Source of the DNA: an uncultured beta proteobacterium | GTDB taxonomy: Bacteria; Pseudomonadota; Gammaproteobacteria; Burkholderiales; Burkholderiaceae_C | Length of the DNA stretch: 56,698 nt | NCBI GenBank assembly: GCA_903920695.1 | Contig: CAIXNB010000103.1 | Span: forward strand, 1-56,698 | Direction of reading: 5' to 3' | In this document: piece after piece, positions 49,719 to 56,698 of the stretch | Layout: each line of letters starts with the position of its first letter | Numbering within the stretch: position 1 is the first letter of the stretch | The notes under the pieces: model-generated | Told to the model about the DNA's origin: nothing | Database searches by the model: none | Seen by the model: the letters and a program-made list of their open reading frames with translations, nothing else | Translations under genes and position numbers: made by a program

Positions 49719-50489
49719 TCAGCGCGTACCGGTGCGGGCACCGCCATCAATGTTGATGGTGGTGGCGTTCAGGTAGGGGTTCTCCACGATATGACAGACC
49801 AGTCCCGCGAATTCGGGGGCCTCGCCCATCCTGTGCGGGAAAAGAATCATGTTGTCGATCAGGTTCTGCGACACCTTGGGCGGCATGCTGGCCGACATGC
49901 TAGTCTCGAACAAGCCTGGCGCAATGGACACCACCCGCACGCCGTACTGCGCGAGATCGCGTGCCACCGGCAATGTCATGCCAATCACGGCCGCCTTGCT
50001 GGCGCTATAGGCGACTTGTCCCATCTGACCTTGCCAGGCCGCACCCGAAGCTGTATTGACGATCACGCCGCGCTCGCCGTCGGCGTTCGGTGCATTGGCT
50101 GTCATCGCAAGGGACGCGTGCCGGATCACATTGAAGCTGCCCGTCAAATTGATCCCGATGACCCGGTTCCAAAGTTCCAGAGGGAATAGCTGCCCTTTTG
50201 AAAGCGTCTTGCACGGTCCCAAAATACCTGCGCAGTTCACCGCAATATGCAGGCCACCGAAATCCGCAAGCGCAGCCGCCACGGCCGCTTGAATGCTGGC
50301 GTCGTCCGCGACATCCACCGTCCTGATGCGCACATTGGGCCCCAAGGGGAGCACCTCGCTGGTCAATCGCTCGTGGTCCATATCAACGGCCATCACTTTT
50401 GCGCCGGCGGCGAGCAGTGCTTTGCAAGTGGCCAGGCCCAGACCGGAAGCAGCGCCCGTAACCAAGGCAACCGAGTTTATTATTTCCAT
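49719..50489 (-). CDS. SDR-family 3-hydroxyacyl-CoA dehydrogenase (HSD10-like), module B
   Basis: A 256-residue short-chain dehydrogenase: TGAASGLGLATCKALL, NCAGILGPCKTLSKG, catalytic Ser in NTASGAAWQGQMG, YSASKAAVIGM and IAPGLFETSM. It shares the GAAxxGQxGQxAYSASKAA core and C-terminal NATTINIDGGARTGTR style with the module A SDR at 34.1 kb, so the two are paralogues. Type II 3-hydroxyacyl-CoA dehydrogenases accept 2-methyl-3-hydroxybutyryl-CoA and steroid substrates. ATG 50489 follows CAAGGATGACACC. It is the second gene of the module B operon, after the thiolase. Confidence 0.9.
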   Translation of the reverse strand: MEIINSVALVTGAASGLGLATCKALLAAGAKVMAVDMDHERLTSEVLPLGPNVRIRTVDVADDASIQAAVAAALADFGGLHIAVNCAGILGPCKTLSKGQLFPLELWNRVIGINLTGSFNVIRHASLAMTANAPNADGERGVIVNTASGAAWQGQMGQVAYSASKAAVIGMTLPVARDLAQYGVRVVSIAPGLFETSMSASMPPKVSQNLIDNMILFPHRMGEAPEFAGLVCHIVENPYLNATTINIDGGARTGTR

Positions 50490-50516
50490 GGTGTCATCCT
50501 TGACGGTTAGGAGCGT

Positions 50517-51755
50517 TCAACGTCCCAGGATGGTGATGCAGGCCACAGCCTCCTCAATGCCTTGCAGCCCACCGCCGTTCTCGGCCAAGGCGATGCGCGC
50601 ACCCGCAACCTGGCGCGCGCCGGCCTCGCCGCGCAACTGCGTCACCAGTTCATGGATCTGACCGATGCCGGTGGCCCCTACTGGATGCCCTTTGGACTCC
50701 AGACCCCCTGACGGATTGACCGGGATGCGCCCCCCGATACTTGTCTCACCCCGTTCGGCGATGACGCCGCCCTGGCCAAAATCGCAGAACCCCAGGTTCT
50801 CCACCTGAATGATTTCACCCATGGCCGTAGCGTCATGCACCTCTGCCACCGACACATCCTGGGGACCAACACCGGCCAGCTCATAGGCCTTGCGCGAGGC
50901 CAATGCGGTGCAATGGTTCATGTAATCATCATCGCTGCGGTCAGCGCCGGATTGAATCACGGACGCAAGCACGCGGATGGCGCGCTTTGGGTCGATTCCA
51001 AGACGCTTGAGCGCCGACCTGGTACACACGATCGCGGCGGCGGCGCCGTCAGAAACCGGCGAGCACATCGGCAGCGTCAACGGGTAGGTTATGGGTGGTG
51101 CAGACAGCACCTCGTCAATGCTGTAGGCCACCCGGTATTGCGACAGGGGGTTGTGCACAGAGTGGGCGTGGTTCTTTGCTGCGACGGCAGCCAGTTGCCG
51201 CTGGGTTGTGCCAAAACGGCGCATATGGGAACGCGCAAAGGCCGCGTAAACGTCCATGAAGACGCTGTAAGGCTTCGGGGAGGTGGTGCCATCGGGCACT
51301 GCAACGCCTCGCCCCATCTGCAACAGCCCGTCACGGATTTCATCGGCGCGGGTGAGATCCCAGGCGCTGTCGAACACCGAGAACATCCGGGTCTTGTCGG
51401 TGGAGTACATCTTCTCCGAACCGATAGCCAGGGCCACGTCTGCCGCACCGGCGCGCAGGAAGTTGACCGCCAGTACGAATGCCGACGAACCGCTGGCACA
51501 GGCGTTCTCGATATTCACCACCGGTATCTTGCCGATCCCCATGGAGCGTAATGCGATCTGCCCGCGGATCATGTGCTGACCCTCCATGTGCCCTTGCGAT
51601 GTGTTTCCAAAAAATGCGGCATCCAGATCTTCCTTGCACAGACCGGCATCGGTCAGCGCTGCCTGGGTGGCTTCACGCGTCAGGGTCTTGATGTCCTTGT
51701 CAAGTAGACGGCCAAACGGCGTCATACCCACACCCACCACAAAGATCTCTTCCAT
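50517..51755 (-). CDS. SCP2-like thiolase / acetyl-CoA acetyltransferase, module B
   Basis: A 412-residue thiolase with nucleophilic Cys in NIENACASGSSAFV, His in AEVHDATAMGE, and SKGHPVGATGIGQIHELV. The C-terminus LAENGGGLQGIEEAV lacks the second Cys of classic thiolases. It is paralogous over its length to the module A thiolase (shared GRLLD at ~15, FMDVYAA near 170 and KNHxHSVHNPLSQYR). ATG 51755 follows CAGAGGAGAGCAGCG. It is the first gene of the long module B operon, 75 bases downstream of the palindromic operator at 51830-51845. Confidence 0.9.
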   Translation of the reverse strand: MEEIFVVGVGMTPFGRLLDKDIKTLTREATQAALTDAGLCKEDLDAAFFGNTSQGHMEGQHMIRGQIALRSMGIGKIPVVNIENACASGSSAFVLAVNFLRAGAADVALAIGSEKMYSTDKTRMFSVFDSAWDLTRADEIRDGLLQMGRGVAVPDGTTSPKPYSVFMDVYAAFARSHMRRFGTTQRQLAAVAAKNHAHSVHNPLSQYRVAYSIDEVLSAPPITYPLTLPMCSPVSDGAAAAIVCTRSALKRLGIDPKRAIRVLASVIQSGADRSDDDYMNHCTALASRKAYELAGVGPQDVSVAEVHDATAMGEIIQVENLGFCDFGQGGVIAERGETSIGGRIPVNPSGGLESKGHPVGATGIGQIHELVTQLRGEAGARQVAGARIALAENGGGLQGIEEAVACITILGR

Positions 51756-51829
51756 CGCTGCTCTCCTCTGTTAGACACAATGGCAAGCTTGCCACTACCC
51801 GGTCTGTGACTTACCCGGCAAAAAGCAGT

Positions 51830-51845
51830 TCTACTTTAGGGTAGA
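51830..51845. promoter_or_regulatory. Palindromic operator TCTACTTTAGGGTAGA, upstream of module B operon
   Basis: Arms TCTAC/GTAGA with a six-base spacer. It matches the palindrome at 52985-53000 in 12 of 16 positions, and the mismatched arm positions are compensatory (T to C on one side, A to G on the other). It lies 75 bases upstream of the thiolase ATG. A dimeric regulator such as the TetR protein at 40.7 kb is the likely binder (inference). Confidence 0.65.
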
Positions 51846-51875
51846 TTTGTATTTCGGCTACTAGGGAAATCCCGC

Positions 51876-52940
51876 CTACAGGGACGCTGCAGTTGTGCCA
51901 GTGAGCGGCGTAAAACGCAGACCGCGTTGGGTCTCGATCTGCCCTTCCTCGGTAATCCGGTAAAGGCTGCGCGCCACGTTGTGCGGGTGTTGTGCGGCCT
52001 CCAGAAGGTTGAGCACGGGGGCGTAGCACACATCAGTTCCCTCAAGCAATGCGGTCCAGTGCGTACTTGGCTGAGAGAGAAATAGCCGGTTCAGGCGCGA
52101 CTTGAGGTGCGGCCATTGCATCCGGTCAAATTGAGCGCGCGGATCGACGTCGTCCAGCGCCAGCTTGGCCAACAGCAATGCGTAGAACTGCGGTTCGATG
52201 GCACCCAAGGTTATGTAGCGACCATCAGCGCAGAAATAGCGGTCGTAGAACGGCGAGTCGTGAAAAACACTGGGCTCCTGGCTGTCGAGTGCACCACCGG
52301 CGCGAACCAGTTGGACAAGTGGGGCAAGCATTGCCAGCACATCCACGATCGCGCCATCGACGACGCAGCCGCGACCACTGGCGCGCGCCTGAAGCATTGC
52401 AGAAACCATACCCATCACCAGCCCCATGGCACCAGCGGCGTCGCCCAGCACAGTGGGTGGCAACATGGGCGGATGACCCGGTCTCTCGGTCAGGGACATC
52501 AGCCCGGTCAGGGCGACATAGTTCATGTCATGTCCGGCGGCCTGTGCCAGCGGGCCGTCCTGGCCCCAGCCAGTCATGCGACCATAAACCAGATGCGGGT
52601 TGCGCGCCGCGCAGTCAGCCGGTCCCAGACCCAGGCGCTCCATGACCCCAGGTCGGTTGCCTTCAATCAGCGCGTCGGATTGCGCAATGAGCGCCAGCGC
52701 CTGATCCCGGTCCTGGTCCAACTTGAGGTTCAACGTCATCCGGCGCTTGTGGCGGGTAAGTTGATTGTCCTGTGCTGCCGTGAGTTCGCTCGGCAACGCT
52801 CCCGCGCCAGGGCGTCCGATCAGCGTGACTTCCGCGCCAAGCTGTATCAACATGAGCCCGGCAAGAGGGCCAGGACCGATGCCTTCGAACTCAATGATCT
52901 TCAGACCGGCCAGGGGCAAGGGTCGTGGTGGGTGGTGCAT
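51876..52940 (-). CDS. Alpha-methylacyl-CoA racemase (CaiB/BaiF family)
   Basis: A 354-residue class III CoA-transferase-fold protein with the racemase active site intact. His137 is in AAGHDMNYVAL, Asp167 in TVLGDAAGAM and Glu249 in LGAIEPQFYALLL; these correspond to His126, Asp156 and Glu241 of the mycobacterial enzyme. It also has GPGPLAGLMLIQLGAEV and the basic THKRRMTLNLK-like segment (RHKRRMTLNLKLD). Such enzymes interconvert (R)- and (S)-2-methylacyl-CoAs so that S-specific acyl-CoA dehydrogenases can act. That places methyl-branched intermediates in this pathway. It is divergent from the crotonase at 53.1 kb with a palindrome between them. Its 3' end lies in front of the thiolase operon promoter. 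Confidence 0.88.
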   Translation of the reverse strand: MHHPPRPLPLAGLKIIEFEGIGPGPLAGLMLIQLGAEVTLIGRPGAGALPSELTAAQDNQLTRHKRRMTLNLKLDQDRDQALALIAQSDALIEGNRPGVMERLGLGPADCAARNPHLVYGRMTGWGQDGPLAQAAGHDMNYVALTGLMSLTERPGHPPMLPPTVLGDAAGAMGLVMGMVSAMLQARASGRGCVVDGAIVDVLAMLAPLVQLVRAGGALDSQEPSVFHDSPFYDRYFCADGRYITLGAIEPQFYALLLAKLALDDVDPRAQFDRMQWPHLKSRLNRLFLSQPSTHWTALLEGTDVCYAPVLNLLEAAQHPHNVARSLYRITEEGQIETQRGLRFTPLTGTTAASL

Positions 52941-52982
52941 ATGATTTATCGTGAAGTGCGCAGTATCTTCGTTATCGAAAGA

Positions 52983-53002
52983 AATTTACTTTACAGTAAA
53001 TT
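52983..53002. promoter_or_regulatory. Perfect palindrome AATTTACTTTACAGTAAATT between racemase and crotonase genes
   Basis: Eight-base arms around a TTAC centre, lying 42 bases from the racemase ATG and 94 bases from the crotonase ATG, which are divergent. The inner 16 bases share the T-Y-TACTTTA-n-n-GTA-R-A pattern with the site at 51830-51845. It is probably a repressor operator controlling both directions. Confidence 0.75.
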
Positions 53003-53096
53003 GATTAACCAGACAGTCATGGAAAACACCCATATCGATTTGTTTCAAGAAAAAACAGAATCGTCAAACAACAAATCAATCATGCGAGGCGACAAG

Positions 53097-53879
53097 ATGT
53101 TCGAACAAGTTGTCATTCAAGAAGTCCGCCAGGGCGCCATGTGGATACGCATGAATCGTCCCGACGCCATGAATTCGCTGACACCCGAAATGCTGCAGGG
53201 AATCGATTCGGCGCTCGATGAGGCACAGGGTCGGCCTGACGCGATGGCCGTGGTACTCACGGGTACCGGGCGGGCCTTTTGCGCCGGTGCTGACCTCAAA
53301 TACGTACACACGCAAGCGGGTACCGAGGCCACCGGTGATTTCCTGCAAAAAGTGCTGGCCACCATGAACCGCCTGGATCATTTTCCCAAGCCGGTGATTG
53401 CAGCGCTCAATGGGATTACGCTGGCGGGTGGTCTGGAATTGGTGCTGTGCTGCGATCTGGTGCTCGCCGCACGCAGCGCCAGGATCGGCGATGCCCACGC
53501 CAACTACGGGCTGCTGCCAGGTGGCGGTGCATCAGTGCGGCTACCGCGCGTTATCGGAGCGACCCGCGCCAAGTACCTGATGTTCACCGGCGACTTCCTT
53601 CCGGCCGAAGACTTTGTGGCCGCCGGCCTTGTCAACCAAGTAGTCGATGATGACCAGTTGGAGGCAGCCACTCAGGCACTGGTGGACAAGATCTCCAAAA
53701 AGAGCCCCTTGGGTCTGCGCCGAATGAAGGCTTTGATAGATGACGGCTTGCAGCAACCGGTTGACACTGCACTTCGGCTGGAATTGCTTGCTTCGGAAGC
53801 GCATGCCCACAGTGCCGATATCCGCGAGGGCCTGACCGCCTTTAACGAAAAGCGCAAACCTCGCTTTAGTGGTCACTGA
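53097..53879 (+). CDS. Enoyl-CoA hydratase/isomerase, module B
   Basis: A 260-residue crotonase: MNRPDAMNSLTPEML, LTGTGRAFCAGADLKYV, GITLAGGLELVLCCDL with the first catalytic Glu, and DAHANYGLLPGGGASVRLPR, where the second Glu is replaced as in the module A paralogue. ATG 53097 follows GCGAGGCGACAAG. An in-frame ATG at 53019 without ribosome site would add 26 residues, and the open frame extends far upstream only as antisense of the racemase gene. It likely supplies the hydration step for module B, the one activity missing from the minus-strand operon. Confidence 0.88.
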   Translation: MFEQVVIQEVRQGAMWIRMNRPDAMNSLTPEMLQGIDSALDEAQGRPDAMAVVLTGTGRAFCAGADLKYVHTQAGTEATGDFLQKVLATMNRLDHFPKPVIAALNGITLAGGLELVLCCDLVLAARSARIGDAHANYGLLPGGGASVRLPRVIGATRAKYLMFTGDFLPAEDFVAAGLVNQVVDDDQLEAATQALVDKISKKSPLGLRRMKALIDDGLQQPVDTALRLELLASEAHAHSADIREGLTAFNEKRKPRFSGH

Positions 53880-54003
53880 TGCTGGAATTCTCCACCCTGG
53901 CCCCAATCCACAATCCAGACTGGTAACAGGGCGCTCCGGGTCAGCAACGCCAGGGTGTTGAAATGATCCGGGAATTCGCATCAAACGTGTCCATCAGGTT
54001 TTT
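53880..54003. other. Convergent intergenic spacer with a 9-base inverted repeat
   Basis: CACCCTGGC (53893-53901) and GCCAGGGTG (53949-53957) are perfect arms with a 47-base loop, flanked by GAATTC-type words. No gene is seen. It may be a shared terminator for the two converging crotonase genes, but there is no U-run after the stem. Confidence 0.4.
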
Positions 54004-54795
54004 TTATCTGCCCTTCCATTTGGGCTTGCGTTTGGCGACAAAGGCACCGATCCCTTCAGTGGCGTCGGGATGTGCCATGTTTCTCACCACGACTTCGCCT
54101 GCGTATTCATAGGCATCGGCAAGCGACATCTGCAGTTGGCGATAGAAGGCCTGCTTGCCAAGCGCCAGCGTGTAAGTGGATTTTGACGCGATTTCCTCGG
54201 CCAGTTCGCGAACGGCGTCATCGAGATTTTCTGGCGCGACCATCTGGTTCACCAGACCTGTGCGCAAGGCAAATTCGGCGTCATAAAGCTGCCCGGTCGC
54301 CAGCATCTGCATGGCATGCTTGGGCAACACGCTGCGGCCCAGGGCGACCATCGGGGTCAGGCACCACAAGCCGATATTCACACCGGGCGTGGCGAATTTC
54401 GAGACGCTGGAGCAGACGGCGAGGTCTGTGCTCGCCACCAGTTGACAGCCCGCCGCCGAAGCGATCCCATCGACTTGCGCTATCACGATCTGCGGCTGAT
54501 CGCGGATCGCCTGCATCATCGCCGAGCAGCGCACGGACATGGTTTTGAAAAATTCCGGGTCGCTCTCGCCCAGCATTTCCTTCAGATCGTGCCCGGCACA
54601 AAAAATCTTTTTTCCGACACCCGACAGGACTATCACGGCGATCGATTTTTCCTCCCGCAGGTCGTTCAAATGCTGATGCAAGGCAGTGATCGTCCCGAGT
54701 GACAGGCTGTTTCCGCGCTGAGGACGATTGAGCGACAGATAAGAAATTGCACCGCGATCCTCCCGCATCACCAAAACTTCATTTGCTTCGTCCAT
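54004..54795 (-). CDS. Enoyl-CoA hydratase-family protein (ECHDC3-like)
   Basis: A 263-residue crotonase of a different branch: ISYLSLNRPQRGNSLSLGTI, KIFCAGHDLKEMLG, QVDGIASAAGCQLVASTDLAV, where the first Glu position is Gln (GCQLV), and FATPGVNIGLWCLTPMVALG. Loss of the catalytic Glu and the AGHDLKE and GVNIGL blocks fit the ECHDC3 group, whose reaction is not firmly known. ATG 54795 follows AGAGGGGATGCC. It lies 88 bases downstream of a ligase gene on the same strand, so they are probably co-expressed. Confidence 0.85.
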   Translation of the reverse strand: MDEANEVLVMREDRGAISYLSLNRPQRGNSLSLGTITALHQHLNDLREEKSIAVIVLSGVGKKIFCAGHDLKEMLGESDPEFFKTMSVRCSAMMQAIRDQPQIVIAQVDGIASAAGCQLVASTDLAVCSSVSKFATPGVNIGLWCLTPMVALGRSVLPKHAMQMLATGQLYDAEFALRTGLVNQMVAPENLDDAVRELAEEIASKSTYTLALGKQAFYRQLQMSLADAYEYAGEVVVRNMAHPDATEGIGAFVAKRKPKWKGR

Positions 54796-54883
54796 GGCAT
54801 CCCCTCTGGCATTAAAATTATGTGACCTAAAGATGACCTTGTGCAATGCAGGCCACCGCCAAGGCTTCGCCACTATACCCGCA

Positions 54884-56467
54884 CTAACTGTTGGACCTGT
54901 ACGTCTTCCCTACATCCAGTGCGTCAGTGATTCCCTGCTTTCGCAGCACGGCGCGCTGCACCTTTCCAGTCGCGGTCTTGGGCAGCGTATTCAAAAGCTT
55001 CACATACCGTGGCGCAGCGAACCGGGGCAACTGTGCTGTTGCCATACGCAGGATTTCAGCGCCGTCTATGGCAACGCCATTCTTGGCCACCAAAGCCAGC
55101 ATGACCTCGTCTTCGCCACCTGGAACATCAGATGGCACAGCATAGGCCGCCACTTCTTCGATGCCAGGTAGTGCAGCCACCACCGCCTCGACTTCAGTGG
55201 CTGAGATGTTCTCACCGCGGCGACGGATGCAATCCTTGATGCGATCGACAAAGGTGACAAGGCCATCTTCCCGCATGGTGCCAGCGTCGCCGGTGTGAAA
55301 CCAAAGATTGCGCCAGGCCTCTTCGGTCTTGGCGGGTGCGTTGTAGTATCCGGCCATGAACCCAAAAGGCAGCTTGGGCCGCACCAGAATCTCGCCAACT
55401 TGCCCTGGGGGTAGGGCCTGGTCGGTCTCGGGGTCGGCGATACAAACCTCGAAGTGCTCCTCGTGCGTCCAGCCTGCCGCACCGGGTACGAAATGCCCCA
55501 GACGACCCCAGATGGGAATGTTCACTTCGGTCATGCCAAAGCCGGAAACGACGTCTGCTACGCCGAATCGCTCACGGAACTGCGTCTCATGCAGCGCGAG
55601 GCTGGGTGCATTGAGCACCGCGCGCAGCGTGTGCGCTTGGTCCTGCGTGCTAGCGGGTTGGCTCAGAATAAAGCTGGCGCTGGCGCCGAGCAGGTTGGTC
55701 ACGGTGAGCCGGTTTAGCTGGATGTCGGTAAGCCAGTTGCTGGCACTAAAGCGCCGGCGTACAAATGCGGGTATGCCAGCGAGCAAGGTCGCACCGAGTT
55801 GCATCAAGAGTCCGTTGGCATGGAAAAGCGGCAGGCAGATGTAATAGCGATCGGACTGGGTGAGTTGCAGGCACTTGATGGTACCAATGCCGTACAACGC
55901 GCAGTGTGCATGCGGCATCAGAACGCCCTTGCTCGGCCCGCTGGTGCCGGAGGTGTACATGATGCAGGCAATGTCTTTCGGTGCTGGGCCCGGGCCCTCC
56001 CAGTCGGGTTGCTGCGACCAGTCTGGCCAGTCCAGAAGTTGCCAGCGGTCGGGCACGGTAACCGCCGTGTCGCGGCCACCCACCACGATGACCATGAGCA
56101 GTTCGGGCACCTCTTCTGCGATCTCGGCAAGCGCAGACAACAATTCTCCATCCACCACGATGATCGTGAGACCCGAATCAATGAGCTGGTGTCGCAGGAA
56201 GCTCGCACGCAGTTCCGTGTTCAAAAAAACCGCCGTTGCGCCCAGGTAGCCCAGCCCCAGCCAGGCGATTGCGAAGGCGCAACCATTGAGCAGGAATACG
56301 CCGACCCGATCGCCGCGCTGCACATTCAGGCGCTTGAAGTAACCCGCTGCGCGCAGGCTGTTTGCATGGGCCTGGCCAAAGGTCAGGGTGTTGCCCTCGC
56401 TGTCGCTCAGCCAGTTGCCATCGGGCGAACGGGTCGCCTGTTCGGTGAGCGCGGCGGTTAGCAGCAA
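54884..56467 (-). CDS. Acyl-CoA synthetase (AMP-forming), CaiC-like
   Basis: A 527-residue ANL ligase: MYTSGTSGPSKGVLMPHAH P-loop, GFGMTEVNIPIWG, WFHTGDAGTMREDGLVTFVD, IKDCIRRRGENISATEVE, and the catalytic Lys in KTATGKVQRAVLRKQ. The GRRGENIS hinge and overall style resemble crotonobetaine/carnitine-CoA ligase and other medium-size acid ligases. The start is uncertain: the frame opens at TTG 56467 immediately after an in-frame TAA (56468-56470). An ATG ten codons further up (56497) reads MHNDIQTPS into that stop. Either a weak TTG start is used, or a nonsense change has hit codon 10. Confidence 0.87.
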   Translation of the reverse strand: MLLTAALTEQATRSPDGNWLSDSEGNTLTFGQAHANSLRAAGYFKRLNVQRGDRVGVFLLNGCAFAIAWLGLGYLGATAVFLNTELRASFLRHQLIDSGLTIIVVDGELLSALAEIAEEVPELLMVIVVGGRDTAVTVPDRWQLLDWPDWSQQPDWEGPGPAPKDIACIMYTSGTSGPSKGVLMPHAHCALYGIGTIKCLQLTQSDRYYICLPLFHANGLLMQLGATLLAGIPAFVRRRFSASNWLTDIQLNRLTVTNLLGASASFILSQPASTQDQAHTLRAVLNAPSLALHETQFRERFGVADVVSGFGMTEVNIPIWGRLGHFVPGAAGWTHEEHFEVCIADPETDQALPPGQVGEILVRPKLPFGFMAGYYNAPAKTEEAWRNLWFHTGDAGTMREDGLVTFVDRIKDCIRRRGENISATEVEAVVAALPGIEEVAAYAVPSDVPGGEDEVMLALVAKNGVAIDGAEILRMATAQLPRFAAPRYVKLLNTLPKTATGKVQRAVLRKQGITDALDVGKTYRSNS

Positions 56468-56557
56468 TTAACTGGGGGTTTGGATGTCGTTGTGCATAGT
56501 CGTTGATGTTGGAAGCGAAGCTTAGCGGGCGCATCCAGAGATCGCCTCATGCGCAAC

Positions 56558-56698
56558 TTAGATTCCGGTCAGGCCGCCGCTGCACATGAGCGTTTGGCCA
56601 CTGACGTAGTCCGATTCGGGGATGCACAGCAGATAGACCGCGCCGGCTGCTTCTTCGGGTGTGCCGCCACGTCCGAGCGGAATCGTCTGTTCCATCGT
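56558..56698 (-). CDS. Short-chain dehydrogenase/reductase, C-terminal part (runs off the window)
   Basis: The last 46 codons of an SDR end at TAA 56558-56560. GRGGTPEEAAGAVYLLC and SDYVSGQTLMCSGGLTG form the usual C-terminal SDR pattern (P-E-E-x-A, then S-x-Y-V-x-G-Q-x-L-x-x-x-G-G). The start lies beyond the right edge. It continues the minus-strand catabolic genes and probably encodes another 3-hydroxyacyl or ketone dehydrogenase. The cluster therefore extends past the window. Confidence 0.85.
   Translation of the reverse strand, partial: TMEQTIPLGRGGTPEEAAGAVYLLCIPESDYVSGQTLMCSGGLTGI

Noticed and set aside
52107..53096. A 590-codon plus-strand open frame reaching into the crotonase gene
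   Set aside because: The first 330 codons are antisense to the racemase gene and have no family similarity. Only the part from 53097, with its own ribosome site, is the crotonase.
54816..54831. Third copy of the module B operator (TGTGACCTAAAGATGA)
   Set aside because: It matches only part of the motif and the arms are not palindromic.

Overview
The window looks like a chromosomal segment of a Gram-negative betaproteobacterium, most likely Burkholderiales and close to Comamonadaceae. This is judged from protein families, gene order and a GC-rich codon style, not from a database search. Nearly every kilobase is coding and most genes are on the minus strand.

Region 1 (1-3560) is a graveyard of nested mobile DNA. 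A DUF4338 gene fragment is cut by the end of an IS21-type element. That element survives only as terminal repeats and the last codons of istB. It is in turn cut by a recombinase-in-trio (RIT) element with intact ritA and ritB. The third recombinase, ritC, breaks off after about 69 codons into the 5' part of an IS110-family transposase gene.

Region 2 (3561-25319) is core chromosome: a DUF1631 protein, the Sec accessory genes yajC-secD-secF, the lytic transglycosylase mltA, a FixJ-type response regulator with a PAS histidine kinase, a giant YhdP-type AsmA-like protein divergent from glnE, methylmalonyl-CoA decarboxylase (scpB), and a minus-strand run of M14 carboxypeptidase, 23S rRNA pseudouridine synthase, ABC solute-binding protein and alpha/beta hydrolase.

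Region 3 (25320-32524) holds a palindromic repeat array, an Atm1-type ABC exporter, a hotdog thioesterase, a Q/K-rich lipoprotein, a sirtuin with the acyl-lysine YxxR signature paired with a crotonase, an orphan branched-chain-type binding protein, and a roughly 400-base stretch with no recognisable gene.

Region 4 (32525-56698) is the most interesting part: a CoA-thioester catabolic island. Module A (32.5-38.1 kb) encodes acyl-CoA ligase, short-chain dehydrogenase, acyl-CoA dehydrogenase, SCP2-like thiolase and crotonase, with a divergent AraC-type regulator. Module B (41.5-53.9 kb) repeats the same enzyme set and adds a complete Liv-type ABC importer with an acyl-CoA ligase embedded in it, a TetR regulator, and an alpha-methylacyl-CoA racemase that retains its three catalytic residues. 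A third ligase, another crotonase and a truncated SDR follow. Between A and B lie two C-terminal stubs of further thiolases. Two near-identical palindromic operators sit in front of the module B transcription units. The racemase plus SCP2-type thiolases suggest import, activation and beta-oxidation of a methyl-branched (isoprenoid- or sterol-like) or related carboxylic acid. The substrate itself cannot be read from the sequence.
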